Below are positions 27,359 to 38,457 of a stretch of DNA of 64,000 nucleotides, piece after piece (position 1 is the stretch's first letter; each line of letters begins with the position of its first letter). The DNA is taken from positions 17,183,984 through 17,247,983 of the forward strand of contig NC_135550.1 in NCBI RefSeq assembly GCF_964340395.1, written 5' to 3'. The notes below the pieces were generated by a model that was given only the letters and a program-made list of their open reading frames with translations, made no database searches and had not been told where the DNA came from. Made by a program: the position numbers and the translations under genes. The DNA is from Glandiceps talaboti (lineage: Eukaryota > Hemichordata > Enteropneusta > Spengelidae).

Positions 27359-28840
27359 CTTTCACACAATAATTCCAGAGGAACACTATCATACATTAGC
27401 AATTACTCTTTAGGCGTATGGTTGAAATGTTGAAAAAATGTTTAATACTATCATGAAAGTGAAAAGTCAGTGCATCTGATAAGTGGTTGACTAAGTGGTC
27501 CCCGCCTCCACCCTCTCATCAAGGCCAGTGGCTTCCCCTAGAAGCTCACTCTTTCAAAGCAATGTTTAGGTTATTGAATAATTTCACAGGTAGTAGTATG
27601 TCTGTATAAAACTTCAGTCGCTGATAGCGATTCCCAGCATACGGAAAGTATAATATACGTACTGTAGTTATAGTTGTTAAGCTGGGCATGTCTTAACATC
27701 ACTAACCTCTAGATGACGTAATAATGACGGACGTAACGGAAATCTCAGTAAAAAGTCAATAACTCCCCCCACCCCACCATTTCAACATTTTCAAATAGGA
27801 TGCCACATTTTAATTTAAAAAAACATGATGACCCCTTACAAATCCAACACTACCCCCCCCCCCCCCCCATCCCCTCCCGGTCGAAGAAAATGACCGGTCA
27901 CTAAGATTGGAATGATAGTCGTGTTTACAGAGACGTTTACACTGGTTATCACGACAATGTTAAAGTCCAGTCACTAGTTAACGTGTAAGTGTTGTTTGTG
28001 GTCCCAGGATTCAATAGCGTGATACAGTCCACGTCACCATTTCATTTCCACCATAGTAGACATACAAGTAAATCTATCTTGGCAAAAATTCTAAAATGGT
28101 TATTACTATGTTGGCTTTTGTTATGAATACTTCCCCGAGTTACTTTCTACAGAGTTTAGTTAACAGACAGAGGCAAATCACATCGTTGGTATCAAAATGT
28201 TTACACGCAAGGTTCTAATAAACAAAAACCACCAAACAAAGTTTACAATGATGGAATCATGTTGAAACTCAAATGAATACTAAATTTTACAAGAATTCCA
28301 ACCCGTCGCAATGACAAAATATCGTGAATCTTGAAATTGCGCTGTTGGTGAAGCGTATTCGTATTGAATCAAAATTTATCGAAAAAGAGCAGTATTGATC
28401 TAGATGTTGTTACTTTGGTCTGGTGCACAAAATGACCTTATAAGTTCAATAAACTTATGTCTGGATGACATCACCGCCCACTCATTTATTCTCATTGTGC
28501 AGAGTCTGTTATAATTAAACCAAAGTCGAGACATCATCAGAGACATCACTGTTTGCCGTTAGATAAGGTGTGCACTAACCCTTTACCTCATGACCTTGTG
28601 ACCCCGATCCGAATGCGTCTGATTCATCACGAGGCCACCAGTATCTGTATACTTTACAGTATTAATGTTGGCTTTGTCAGGATTTTGCGATTAGGATTAA
28701 AATTCTTATGTTAAAAAAACCCAGTTGTCTGTATAAAACGTTGGTCTCGAACGACGATGCTATGTAATTCTTATGGCTCTGCTGATGTGATAACCGTGAC
28801 TAATGCATGGGAGAACCTAGGACTGAAACCCTGGCCTTTA
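27359..28840. other. Noncoding stretch with C-tract near 27855
   Basis: A C15 homopolymer and pyrimidine-rich flanks at 27735-27890 weakly resemble the dispersed repeat at 1.5 and 29 kb. No gene is recognised. Confidence 0.5.
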
Positions 28841-30385
28841 ACAAGGGGTTTTGCAGAATGCTGATGTTCAACAAACTGTTCATACATTCTTTACTGGTGT
28901 GGTCGGATGTTATATTCTATTACTTTCATGGTAAAACAATAAAAAATTATTTACTGTTAGGTGACCCGTATACGCAGCTCAATGATGTGTCACTGTTAGG
29001 GAGAATTTCGTCAGTAAGTGGGGGGGGGGGGGGGCAGGGGAAAACAAGTGGGACCTTTCGCGTACAATGCGAACCTTCGAATTCCCCGATTTCATTTCTT
29101 TTTCTAAAAAGACGACCCTCCATTATTGTCCTTCCTTTACCAAGTACAAAATATCAACAACATTGTGTTGAAATGCTGTCATGGCTGAAAAAGTGACTAG
29201 AGTATGAAAATTGCACAGCCTATATGCAAACTTTGTGCCCAATCTTATTTAGGTGACATAGACACAGTAATTACTGCCTACTAGTACAATGCACCTCTTT
29301 CATACATGGATATATGAGCCTAACTCTTTTAATGGTAAGAACTCTGTACCGCTTCCACTACATCAAAAATGTATTGTTTCCCACCGACTATAACCACTGC
29401 TTGTGTGAAGGCACAGTACTGTGTGAAATAATCCTCGTATGTAGAACGGTTTACTCATTGACAGAGCTGAAGACCAAACCTCCAAAACACTAGGCAAGTG
29501 CATTTCGGACTCCACCTGGACCGAGGTCAACATCCCCGCTCCATGACCATCCCAAGTGTCTTGCTACACCATTTCGTCGTCTCCCATGAGACACACTCCT
29601 TTCCTGTAATGTAAGGGGCATGCACACACGTTTAGAATTTTCTCATCCCATGCTCATCACCATTTGTACAGTAAACAGGGGAAAAAAAGTGATTGCGCGT
29701 AAACTCGAATTTGGGACTCTAGTGGGTGCAGTACCCCCAAAAGTGTAATCAAGACAAGTATCTGATTTGTCATTGGCCAAGCCGGGGATCAAGCTTCATG
29801 TCGTAGAGTTGCCACATGGCCACAGCTAATCCATCGGACCAGCTTGCAATGCACCTTGCCAGCACCCCCCCTCCCATTCTCATGGGTTCATCATAGTCAG
29901 GTCTAATTGCAGAAAGAACAAAAATATTGAATTTCGAATGCGAAAGTGATGATTTTAGTTGATTCTTCGTGGTTAATTTAACATACAGGACGGAGACTAT
30001 GTCTACAAATTAATGAAGCCAGCATGATCTAGGAATTGTAAGGTTCTTAAATTGTACTCTTCAACCGCCGTTGAATCATAGTTAAAGTGATTACGTTAGG
30101 AGGTCTAAACATCCCCAGTCCAAGATACGTATTAGTTTGTGCATCGAGCTCGAATTGATAAGGCTGAGCAGAGGTCGCTCTTTCGAGTGACTGGGGACAT
30201 TGATGATGGTGATATTACTGATAATGATGGTGGTGGTGATGATGATGATGGAGATTGTGATCAAAAGTGTCAGTCAGCCTGCCAACATGAGAATGGTAGT
30301 TATATATTAACCCTGTTAGTTTATATATAATGACAAATTAAAACACACACCATTTGTCTTGTTTTGTTAGAAAGCTTATTATATC

Positions 30386-30391
30386 TTTATT
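30386..30391 (-). terminator. Probable poly(A) signal AATAAA of FABP in unit 1
   Basis: The minus strand reads AATAAAG about 400 nt after the stop codon. The string and its surroundings are kept in unit 2 (33214-33219). Confidence 0.5.
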
Positions 30392-30795
30392 GTTATCTCA
30401 ATTACCATGTACAATTTCAAGCGTCGAGATGCTATGTTGTTGCAACAAAAATCAAGATGTCCTCTTCAATTTATATTTCCCTCTGGTGTTACAGGTGGTT
30501 TACTGGTGGTGTTGATGTCCTGTAACTGTCTTGGAACTGGATAAAATAATTCAAGAGTTTGCAAAGTACAACAATTATAAGTGTAACACGCAGGATGTTT
30601 GAATTGAATTTAGTAATACGGTCATTTACACACTTCAGAGATAAATGTTGCAGGCAATGAAGGCCCTTGCGTAATATCAGTCCGAAAGTACATCATCACA
30701 TCGTATTGTCTTAAACAGAACATGAACAATGTGAGGAAAACTTGTGAATTCAAAACGGGCATCTCTCCATCTTTATCGAGTCTATCGCAATTTCT

Positions 30796-31212
30796 CTAAG
30801 CTCTCTTGAAGTACCGCTTACAGACTGCGTCGTCAATTTGGATTGTCACTACCATTTGGTCGCCCAATACTTCACGGGTTTCCACCATACGATTGATTGC
30901 TTGAGATTGGTCACCGGTTCCCCGGATAGTAAACTTGGTACCAGAGACTTTCTCAGCACGCACCTTCCTCGTGTTATCTGTCAGAACACCAGCGGGACTG
31001 TCGTACTCTTCACTCTTCTTCATGTGAACTTCGATGGTTTTATTTGGTCCAATCAATTTCATGATACCTTCACCGTCGGCGACCTTGGTAAACTCGTATG
31101 TAGGCTTGCCACTAGCGAGTTTTGCTCGGTTTTCAGCAGGTACGTTGAGAACATCCATTAGACCATCCAAGTTCTCACTTTTATCGAACACCCATTTACC
31201 GTTGAAAGCCAT
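30796..31212 (-). CDS. Fatty-acid-binding protein (iLBP family), intronless, 138 aa (duplication unit 1)
   Basis: Complete single-exon FABP. MAFNGKWVFDKSENLDGLMD gives the family N-terminus; VETREVLGDQM carries the internal Arg113; the end KRYFKRA keeps Arg133 with Phe135 in place of the usual Tyr, as in the two 132-residue genes. Six extra residues relative to those genes lie mainly in the loops before and after FTIRGTGDQSQAINR (94-108). The ATG is in an ACCATGG context, about 85 bp from a TATAAAAGG box, so the start is secure. It differs from its unit-2 partner at three residues only (V76I, I96V, Q119V in the partner). The predicted role is cytosolic hydrophobic-ligand transport; the particular ligand is unknown. 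Confidence 0.97.
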   Translation of the reverse strand: MAFNGKWVFDKSENLDGLMDVLNVPAENRAKLASGKPTYEFTKVADGEGIMKLIGPNKTIEVHMKKSEEYDSPAGVLTDNTRKVRAEKVSGTKFTIRGTGDQSQAINRMVETREVLGDQMVVTIQIDDAVCKRYFKRA

Positions 31213-31294
31213 GGTTTCTGTAGGTAATAATTTGTCGTACGATCAGGCAAAATATTAGACGACTGAAAATACCTCTTACACAAAAATATTGCGT

Positions 31295-31303
31295 CCTTTT
31301 ATA
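31295..31303 (-). promoter_or_regulatory. TATA box of FABP in unit 1
   Basis: TATAAAAGG on the minus strand, about 85 bp before the ATG. Kept exactly in unit 2. The octamer/AGGTGT module of the 2.4- and 8.2-kb genes is not seen here. Confidence 0.75.
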
Positions 31304-33055
31304 TGTTGTTGGAAACTTAATATGTAAGAACAAACCATTATTTACAATTTGACTAGGAGTCCATCTACAACAAAAGAAAGCATTAAAATCTGTCTCGGGG
31401 TGAGTTGTTATGTTTGCAAAAGTTACAGCAGCACGTGAAGTTCTTCAATATGTATTTTCACTGTTGGCATTGGCCAAATTTATAAATTCGTCACCAAGGA
31501 AAGTGTCTATCAATTTAAAGTTGTGTGCAGACACCCCTAAATCCTTCTTGTTTGGTTCATGCCTAATGCATATTGCCCTTATTCAGTTTGATCATGACTG
31601 TCCAATCATAAGCTTACAGTGGCAAATTTAAAGGAAAAAAAGTCGTAATGACGATAACGACCTGTAGTGACAAGTGCTTTTGCAGAAAGCTGATGTTCAG
31701 CAAACTGTTCATACATTCTTTACTGATGTGGTCGGATGTTATATTCTATTACTTTCATGGTAAAACAATAAAAAATTATTTACTGTTAGGTGACCCGTAT
31801 ACGCAGCTCAATGATGTGTCGCTCTTTAGGGAGACTTTCGTCAGCAAGGGGGAGAGCGAGGGGAAAACAAATGGGATCTTTCGCGTACAATGCGACCTTT
31901 CCCCACGACCCTCCATTCTTGTCCTTCCTCTAAATTCATGACCCTCTCCCATGTACAAAATATCAACAACACTGGGTTGAAATGCTGTCATGGGTGAATA
32001 AGTTACTAGTCTAAGAGTATGAAAATTGCACAGCCTGTGCAAACTTTGTCCCCACTCTTATTTAGGTGACATAAGTTGTAGACACAGTAATTACAGCCAC
32101 ATGTATTTCATACATGGATATATGAGACCAAGCCTAACTCATTCAATGGTAAGAACTCTGTACCGCTTCCACTACATCAAAATATTTATTGTTTTCCACC
32201 GACTATAACCACTGCTTGTGTGAAGGCACAGTACTGTATGAAATAATCCACGTATGTAGAACGGTTTACTCATTGACAGAGCTGAAGAGCAAACCTCCAA
32301 AACACTAGGCAAGTGCATTTCGGACCTCACCTGGACCGAGGTCAACATCCCCGCTCCATGACCATCCATCCTAAGTGTCTTGCTACACCATTTCGTCTTC
32401 TCTCGTGAGACACACTCCTTTGATAACACCATAACTAACAATTTAAGGGGCATGCACACACGTTTAGAATTTTCTCATCCCATGCTCATCACCATTTGTA
32501 CAGTAAACAAGGAGAAAAAAGACATTGCGCGAAAACTCGAATCCGGACCCCCTTAATACTATATAGGGTGCAGTACCTCCAAAAGTTTAATCAAGACAAG
32601 TATCTAATTTTTCATCGGCGAAGAAAGCCGCGGATCAAGCTTCATGTGGTAGCGTTGACATGGCCACAGATAATCCACCGGACCACTGCTTGCAATGCAC
32701 CTTGCCAGCACCCCCTCCCATTCTCATGGGTTCATCATAGTCAGGTCTGATTGCAGAAAGAACAAAAATATTGAATTTCGAATGCGAAAGTGATGATTCA
32801 GTTGATTCTTCGTGGTTAATCTAACATACAGGACGGAGACTATGTCTACAAATGAATTAAGCCAGCATGATCTAGGAATTGTAAGGTTCTTAAATTGTAC
32901 TCTTCAACCGCCGTTGAATCATAGTTAAAATGAATACGTTAGGAGGTCTAAACATCCTCAGTCCAAGATACTAATTAGTTTGTGCATCGAGCTCGAATTG
33001 ATAAGGCTGAGCAGAGGTCGCTCTTTCGAGTGACTGGGGACTTTGATGATGATGC

Positions 33056-33089
<34 letters not shown>

Positions 33090-33213
33090 CGAAAGTGTCA
33101 GACAGTCTGCCAACATGAGAATGGTAGTTATATGTTAACCCTGTTACTTTACATATAATGACAAATTAAGACATACACCATTTGTCTTGTTTTGTTAGAA
33201 AGCTTATTATATC

Positions 33214-33219
33214 TTTATT
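33214..33219 (-). terminator. Probable poly(A) signal AATAAA of FABP in unit 2
   Basis: Same AATAAAG and flanks as unit 1, about 400 nt after the stop codon. Confidence 0.5.
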
Positions 33220-33623
33220 GTTATCTTAATTACCATGTACAATTTCAAGCGTCGAGATGCTATGTTGTTGCAACAAAATCAAGATGTCCTCTTCAATTTA
33301 TATTTCCCTCTGGTGCTACAGGTGGTTTACTGGTGGTGTTGATGTCCTGTAACTGTCTTGGAGCTGGATAAAATAATTCAAGAGTTTGCAAAGTACAACA
33401 ATTATAAGTGTAACACGCAGGATGTTTGAATTGAATTTAGTAATACGGTCATTTACACACTTCAGAGATAAATGTTGCAGGCAATGAAGGCCCTTGCGTA
33501 ATATCAGTCCGAAAGTACATCATCACATCGTATTGTCTTAAACAGAACATGAAAAATGTGAGGAAAACTTGTGAATTCAAAACGGGGCATCTCTCCATCT
33601 TTATCGAGTCTATCGCAATTTCT

Positions 33624-34040
33624 CTAAGCTCTCTTGAAGTACCGCTTACAGACTGCGTCATCAATTTGGATTGTCACTACCATTACGTCACCCAATACTT
33701 CACGGGTTTCCACCATACGATTGATTGCTTGAGATTGGTCACCGGTTCCCCGAACAGTAAACTTGGTACCAGAGACTTTCTCAGCACGCACCTTCCTCGT
33801 GTTATCTGTCAGAATACCAGCGGGACTGTCGTACTCTTCACTCTTCTTCATGTGAACTTCGATGGTTTTATTTGGTCCAATCAATTTCATGATACCTTCA
33901 CCGTCGGCGACCTTGGTAAACTCGTATGTAGGCTTGCCACTAGCGAGTTTTGCTCGGTTTTCAGCAGGTACGTTGAGAACATCCATTAGACCATCCAAGT
34001 TCTCACTTTTATCGAACACCCATTTACCGTTGAAAGCCAT
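33624..34040 (-). CDS. Fatty-acid-binding protein (iLBP family), intronless, 138 aa (duplication unit 2)
   Basis: Complete single-exon FABP, tandem copy of the gene at 30796-31212. By eye seven nucleotides differ in the 417-nt gene, all in the C-terminal half and giving three amino-acid changes (I76, V96, V119 here). The N-terminal half, the 5' leader and the promoter are identical apart from one base in an A-run. Arg113 and the Arg133-Tyr-Phe135 ending are kept. The even reading frame and ACCATGG start argue for a working gene. This is the fifth and last FABP in the window, closest to the RIN-like gene. Confidence 0.97.
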   Translation of the reverse strand: MAFNGKWVFDKSENLDGLMDVLNVPAENRAKLASGKPTYEFTKVADGEGIMKLIGPNKTIEVHMKKSEEYDSPAGILTDNTRKVRAEKVSGTKFTVRGTGDQSQAINRMVETREVLGDVMVVTIQIDDAVCKRYFKRA

Positions 34041-34123
34041 GGTTTCTGTAGGTAATAATTTGTCGTACGATCAGGCAAAATATTAGACGACTGAAAATAC
34101 CTCTTACACAAAAAATATTGCGT

Positions 34124-34132
34124 CCTTTTATA
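34124..34132 (-). promoter_or_regulatory. TATA box of FABP in unit 2
   Basis: TATAAAAGG on the minus strand, one base further from the ATG than in unit 1 because of one extra A in a nearby A-run. Confidence 0.75.
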
Positions 34133-34724
34133 TGTTGTTGGAAACTTAATATGTAAGAACAAACCATTATTTACAATTTGACTAGGAGTCCATCAACAAT
34201 GGAAGAAAACATTAAAATCTGTCTCGAGGTGAGTTGTTAAGTTTGAAAAAAAGTAACAGCAGCACGCCAAGTTCTTCAATATGTATTTTCACTGTTGGCA
34301 TTGGCCAAATTTATAAATTCGTCAACAAGGAATTCGAAAGTGTCCATCAATTTAAAGTTGTGTGCAGACACCCCTAAATCCTTCTTGTTTGGTTCATGCC
34401 TAATAAATATTGCCGTTATTCAGATTGGTTATGACTGTCCAATCATAAGCTTACACTGGCAAATATAAAGAAAAAAGTCATCATGACGATAGCGACCTGT
34501 AGTGACAAGATAAAGAGATAATTTTGCAACGGATGAATGACACATTTGTGTGCAACACTTCAAAATATAGATGCAGATAATAAGCATGGATAGATCACTC
34601 GACATTATTTGGACAGATTGACCCTCTACAAATAGGCTGGGGAGATTCGCTTTATCCCCCATACACATACCTCGAATGTTTATCCTCCGTGTTCACTCTC
34701 ATTTCAGGTACATTTATTTAGGTT

Positions 34725-35003
34725 TTGAAATTTAAAAAAAATGACTATAAAACGGTTACACCTGGAAAAACTTCAAGTGCCACAAATGACATCATGTATG
34801 AAACGTCAAGAGATGACAAGGGTAAAGATGGGTCAAAGATACACCAAACAAACAAAGATTTTTCTGTACCAAAGTTGTCACAAGATAACACCAGAGAATG
34901 GTGTCGAACTTGTCAACAGCCTGGGCGTTATCCATGTTACATTTGTATGAGAAGCCGAGGATGTCCCTCAAATAATGCTATGAATCAAAGGCTATCCTCG
35001 TGA
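34725..35003 (+). CDS. Small open frame with a cysteine cluster, doubtful gene
   Basis: A 92-codon plus-strand frame just beyond the duplication. It is rich in Lys, Ser, Thr and Asp and ends with WCRTCQQPGRYPCYICMRSR then GCP, a C-x2-C-x6-C-x2-C-x5-C spacing that could bind zinc. I recognise no family; a decayed transposase C-terminus is one possibility. Another frame is also open across most of it. There is no clear promoter, and a chance frame remains the most likely explanation. Confidence 0.2.
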   Translation: MKFKKNDYKTVTPGKTSSATNDIMYETSRDDKGKDGSKIHQTNKDFSVPKLSQDNTREWCRTCQQPGRYPCYICMRSRGCPSNNAMNQRLSS

Positions 35004-35696
35004 AAATGTTATGACTGAGAAAAATCAACAAATGCTTCATTACCTGAAGAAGTGCACTCTTCTGATAAAATAGTCAAATTTTTGTGCACACAAAGAAAAA
35101 TCACAAAATACAAAAAAAAGAGGAATTTTAGCAGACTGTTATTCTACAGGCACATCCACCTAGACACAATGGTTTACTGACAAGGGGCTGAATGAAACAA
35201 ATCTTAAAAAATATTCCGATCTTGAAACTTCTTTTTGTTTTGTCTTATAAACTCAGACGACTATATAGTGGTGTCTGAGGTTAAAGCTATTGGTGAGAAC
35301 AGTCAAAGTGGAGTATTATAATAGGTCCAAAACACCATGTAGTTGTGGTGCCAATATATAACCGAATCATGGCTTTGGTAGAGTAACAGAGATCAATATA
35401 GTACAAATAAGTCTCGTCCTTGTAAAGCAAAGGTCAACATCCTTAATATAGTGTTTAACTACACACGTCATTACATATTGAACATTCTCGCATGTCAGAG
35501 ATCGAGCACATGTTTCTGCAGAAGCAACGAAATATGCCTCTTGGCGGGTACGATTTGGACGGTGCCGTAAAAGAGTACTGTGATTCACGACGTTGATATT
35601 AAAGAGATCATGTGGAATGAAATTGAAGTGGTCTATGAAATAAAGGATTTATCCACTAAGGGGCAGGAGGCATAAATATGTATATTTAATATATTG
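35004..35696. other. Noncoding stretch, no recognised feature
   Basis: No frame, repeat or RNA gene is recognised. Confidence 0.5.
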
Positions 35697-35755
<59 letters not shown>

Positions 35756-35827
35756 TTTGTTTGTTCGTTCGTTCGTTCGTTCGTTCGTTCGTTCGTTCGT
35801 TTGTTTGTTTGTTTGTTTGTTTGTTTG
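35697..35827. repeat. (TTAT)n-(GTTC)n-(GTTT)n compound microsatellite
   Basis: Three successive tetranucleotide blocks. A CAATAAAG signal follows at 35879, which may be the 3' end of an old retroelement. Confidence 0.95.
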
Positions 35828-36556
35828 AGTTTTGTGTTTTGTTTGCATGTATGTATATCTGACTGTTTTTAGTATGCTCAATAAAGATTAAAATATCACT
35901 CTGAAGTTCAGTTTGTTGTTTGTGCTCCTGTTGTCGAAGAATGTTTTTGTTAATACTTTGTCAAAACGGGTAAATGAAGAAATGAAATCTGGTTAGGTCA
36001 CATCATATTCACTTAGCACTCCGCCCAAGTGTAGATCAAATTTCTCTATTGACCCCAAACAGTCATCTACTTACGACAATTTATATTCTGTCCGAGAAAA
36101 TGTATCTGACTATTTATTTTCTAAGCATGTCACTAATCTGGTACACAAAAGTACCATAGAAACGAAATAGTGAACACACCCTGAAGCGTTTCCTTTCGTC
36201 ACGTGAGCTACAGGTAATTTTATTTTATCTAGAATTAAGTTGGTGATTCATGGAATGCTGTCATTGTTTTTGAAACTTGTACAGTTGGTAAGCATGTCAG
36301 GGTACCCGGGTACGTTTGATTGCCACCACCCCCCCCCCCAAAAAAAAAAAAAACAACAAAAAAAACAACAACAACAACCCAAGAATTAAAGAAATTAGAA
36401 AGAATGAGAAGAATTAAAGAAAGGCAAAGGGGGGGGGGGAGAAAGAAGAAATTATAATAACAAGTTTATCAATAGTAAACTTTCTAATGAGACGTTGACC
36501 TTGACCAACATTTTTAGGTCAATTTGTTTTTCAACCATAACTCGAGAAGTTGAATA

Positions 36557-36996
36557 TATATCGACTCTATTCAAGTGTCTACAAAAATATCGACTCCATT
36601 CAAGTGACTGCAACCATATCGACCCAATTCAAGTGTCTACAACCATATCGACTCCATTCAAGTGACTACAACCATATCGACTCCATCCAAGTGTCTACAA
36701 CCATATCGACTCCATCCAAGTGTCTACAACCATATCGACTCCATTCAAGTGACTGCAACCATATCGACCCAATTCAAGTGTCTACAACCATATCGACTCC
36801 ATTCAAGTGACTACAACCATATCGACTCCATTCAAGTGACTACAACCATATCGACTCCATTCAAGTGACTACAACCATATTGACCTTATTCAAGTGTCTA
36901 TAACCATATCGACTCCATTCAAGTGTCTACAACCACACCGACTCCATTCAAGTGTATACAACCACATAGACTCCATTCAAGTGTCTACAACCATAT
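36557..36996. repeat. 29-bp minisatellite, 15 units
   Basis: Unit ATCGACTCCATTCAAGTG plus NCTACAACCAT, 29 bp, fifteen tandem copies with few changes. Units 2-4 and 7-9 share the same variants, showing a higher-order period of five units (145 bp). Because 29 is not a multiple of 3, every frame repeats with an 87-nt period. Each unit carries AAGTG, and nearly all carry TCAAGTG, the consensus for NK2-class homeodomain proteins. Confidence 0.97.
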
Positions 36997-38238
36997 TACT
37001 ACTGAGAATAACAAAGTTTATCATTAGCTGAGTCGTGCTAATATGTCAATAAATAAATACTTTTCAATCGGGGCAGTGCACAAAAATGATAACAGAAGAA
37101 GGAGAATACCAACACTTACCAGATAAGACAAGTCATCATATATTGACGTAATTTTGTTTATTGTCTTAATTATGACAATGTTCTCGTATATTTTATTAAA
37201 TTCATGTGTATAGTATAAAAAAAACCAGTGATAAGAAAATATTCTGAAAATTCACTGAATTCAAATACAGGTAGAAATTTTGTAAATCAATGTTTGAAAT
37301 GAGCCTTGACTAAAGCGATTGTACTCCTGGCTCGTTTAACAACTCTTCTGAACACCCCCCCCCCCCTCCACAAAGAAATCAGAGGGGAGTCAGTGGATAA
37401 AGTGTGAAGTAAAAAGAAATATTATTGTAAAGTTGCAAAAAATGTTTGTGAAAAATATAATTCTTCCAATTTTATGCAACAGATAGACACCATACCCTTC
37501 TAACAATTTTGCATTGTTGTATATTTGTATATTGTCTACTGGAAAATATAGTTGTCATTGTGAAGTCTAATCACTTTTAGTCCACCTTACATTACATGCC
37601 ACTCTTATCTTACGAAAGAAATCTAAATACCACAGCGTCCACTTGTAAAAATTATATACTATTAGCATTAGCAGAATTCTTGATATATCTTTCAACAATA
37701 TTTGTATTAGTTGCATAGATATAATGGTACAACATTTTCCCATTTGAAACATCTATACAAATGTACTTCACAATCATGCGTTGAGAACATTCCGTGCTAG
37801 TCGAGATGGTCATTACAACTATCACTATACGTTTTTATCAACATAGTGATCACGAATATAAGCTTATGTCGAACATTTCATCCATTCTTTCATTCTATGA
37901 CTAGTCGACTGTTTCCAAATAAATGTCGAGTATCGACATGCAAAACCTAAACGTGTCGTGGCTTATATTCATTGACCAACAGGAGAGTTCTTCTATGAAG
38001 AGAAACACTTGTATTTTTTTTTATCTGTAGACGCCGGGCCACTATACTCAAAATAAACACACTGTTGGAAATATGAAATGATGATAGAACTACCTAGCAT
38101 GCAATATGGTAAACAAAGCTCCATGACAGCGGGTTACCAGGCACCAGCGCGCGCTTTTCTTTCGCTACGCGCATTATGAAGCGTATGAGCGCACACAGAG
38201 TTCTATGTTCGGGAAAAGAATCAAAGTTGGTGTACACT
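36997..38238. other. Noncoding stretch with C-run near 37355
   Basis: A/T-rich with only short random frames. No feature recognised apart from a C11 homopolymer. Confidence 0.5.
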
Positions 38239-38276
38239 GCATCAGGGACGTACGTCTGTTTATACGTCCCTGACTG
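38239..38276. other. Perfect inverted repeat (hairpin), 11-bp arms
   Basis: TCAGGGACGTA (38242-38252) and TACGTCCCTGA (38263-38273) flank a 10-base loop; GCA/TGC outside extends the pairing past a one-base bulge. AATAAA follows 8 bases later on the plus strand. No function is known. Confidence 0.7.
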
Positions 38277-38375
38277 CATGCAATAAACGCCTTGAATAAC
38301 GAAAATGATAGATCTGGAATAAGAATGAAGAAGTGGTGGACAAATAAGCTACCCGCCACCATCGAAATAGTACAA

Positions 38376-38457
38376 TCTGTCAGGGGTGAGTTGTTAAACT
38401 TTCAAGAATTGATATAGCAACACGCGAAGTTCTCCAACGTGTATTGCCACTGTTGGC
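38376..38457. repeat. Diverged third copy of FABP-upstream flank
   Basis: GTGAGTTGTTA, then AGCAACACGCGAAGTTCTCCA, then ACTGTTGGC match the flanks found about 180-260 bp upstream of each FABP in the 2.83-kb units (31396-31475 and 34228-34305), at about 75-80% identity. No FABP sequence follows, so only flank was copied, or the block is itself an interspersed repeat. Confidence 0.55.

Larger units (their letters stand above)
28841..31669. repeat. 2.83-kb tandem duplication, unit 1
   Basis: Sequence from here to 31669 recurs at 31670-34505 in the same orientation, offset about 2829 bp. Landmarks match throughout: TGTTCAACAAACTGTTC versus TGTTCAGCAAACTGTTC, the TTGTGTGAAGGCAC repeat, a GAT trinucleotide tract, the FABP gene, its TATA box and a final GACCTGTAGTGACAAG. 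The two junctions share a short ACAAG. Confidence 0.93.
31670..34505. repeat. 2.83-kb tandem duplication, unit 2
   Basis: Second unit of the direct duplication. It lacks a block of roughly 40 bp and the G15 run present near 29020 in unit 1, and its GAT tract differs in length. Outside these places divergence is low. It ends at GTGACAAG near 34505, after which similarity stops. Confidence 0.93.

Noticed and set aside
27025-27433. Tyr/Val/Cys/Met repeat frames
   Set aside because: Translation of the TATG array in all frames.
28807-29196. 129-codon frame, part of which recurs at 31648-31941
   Set aside because: Shared only because it lies in the tandem duplication. The frame is not kept beyond the G-run and no family is recognised.
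33549-33989. 146-codon plus-strand frame opposite the fifth FABP
   Set aside because: Antisense shadow, shared in part by the unit-1 copy.
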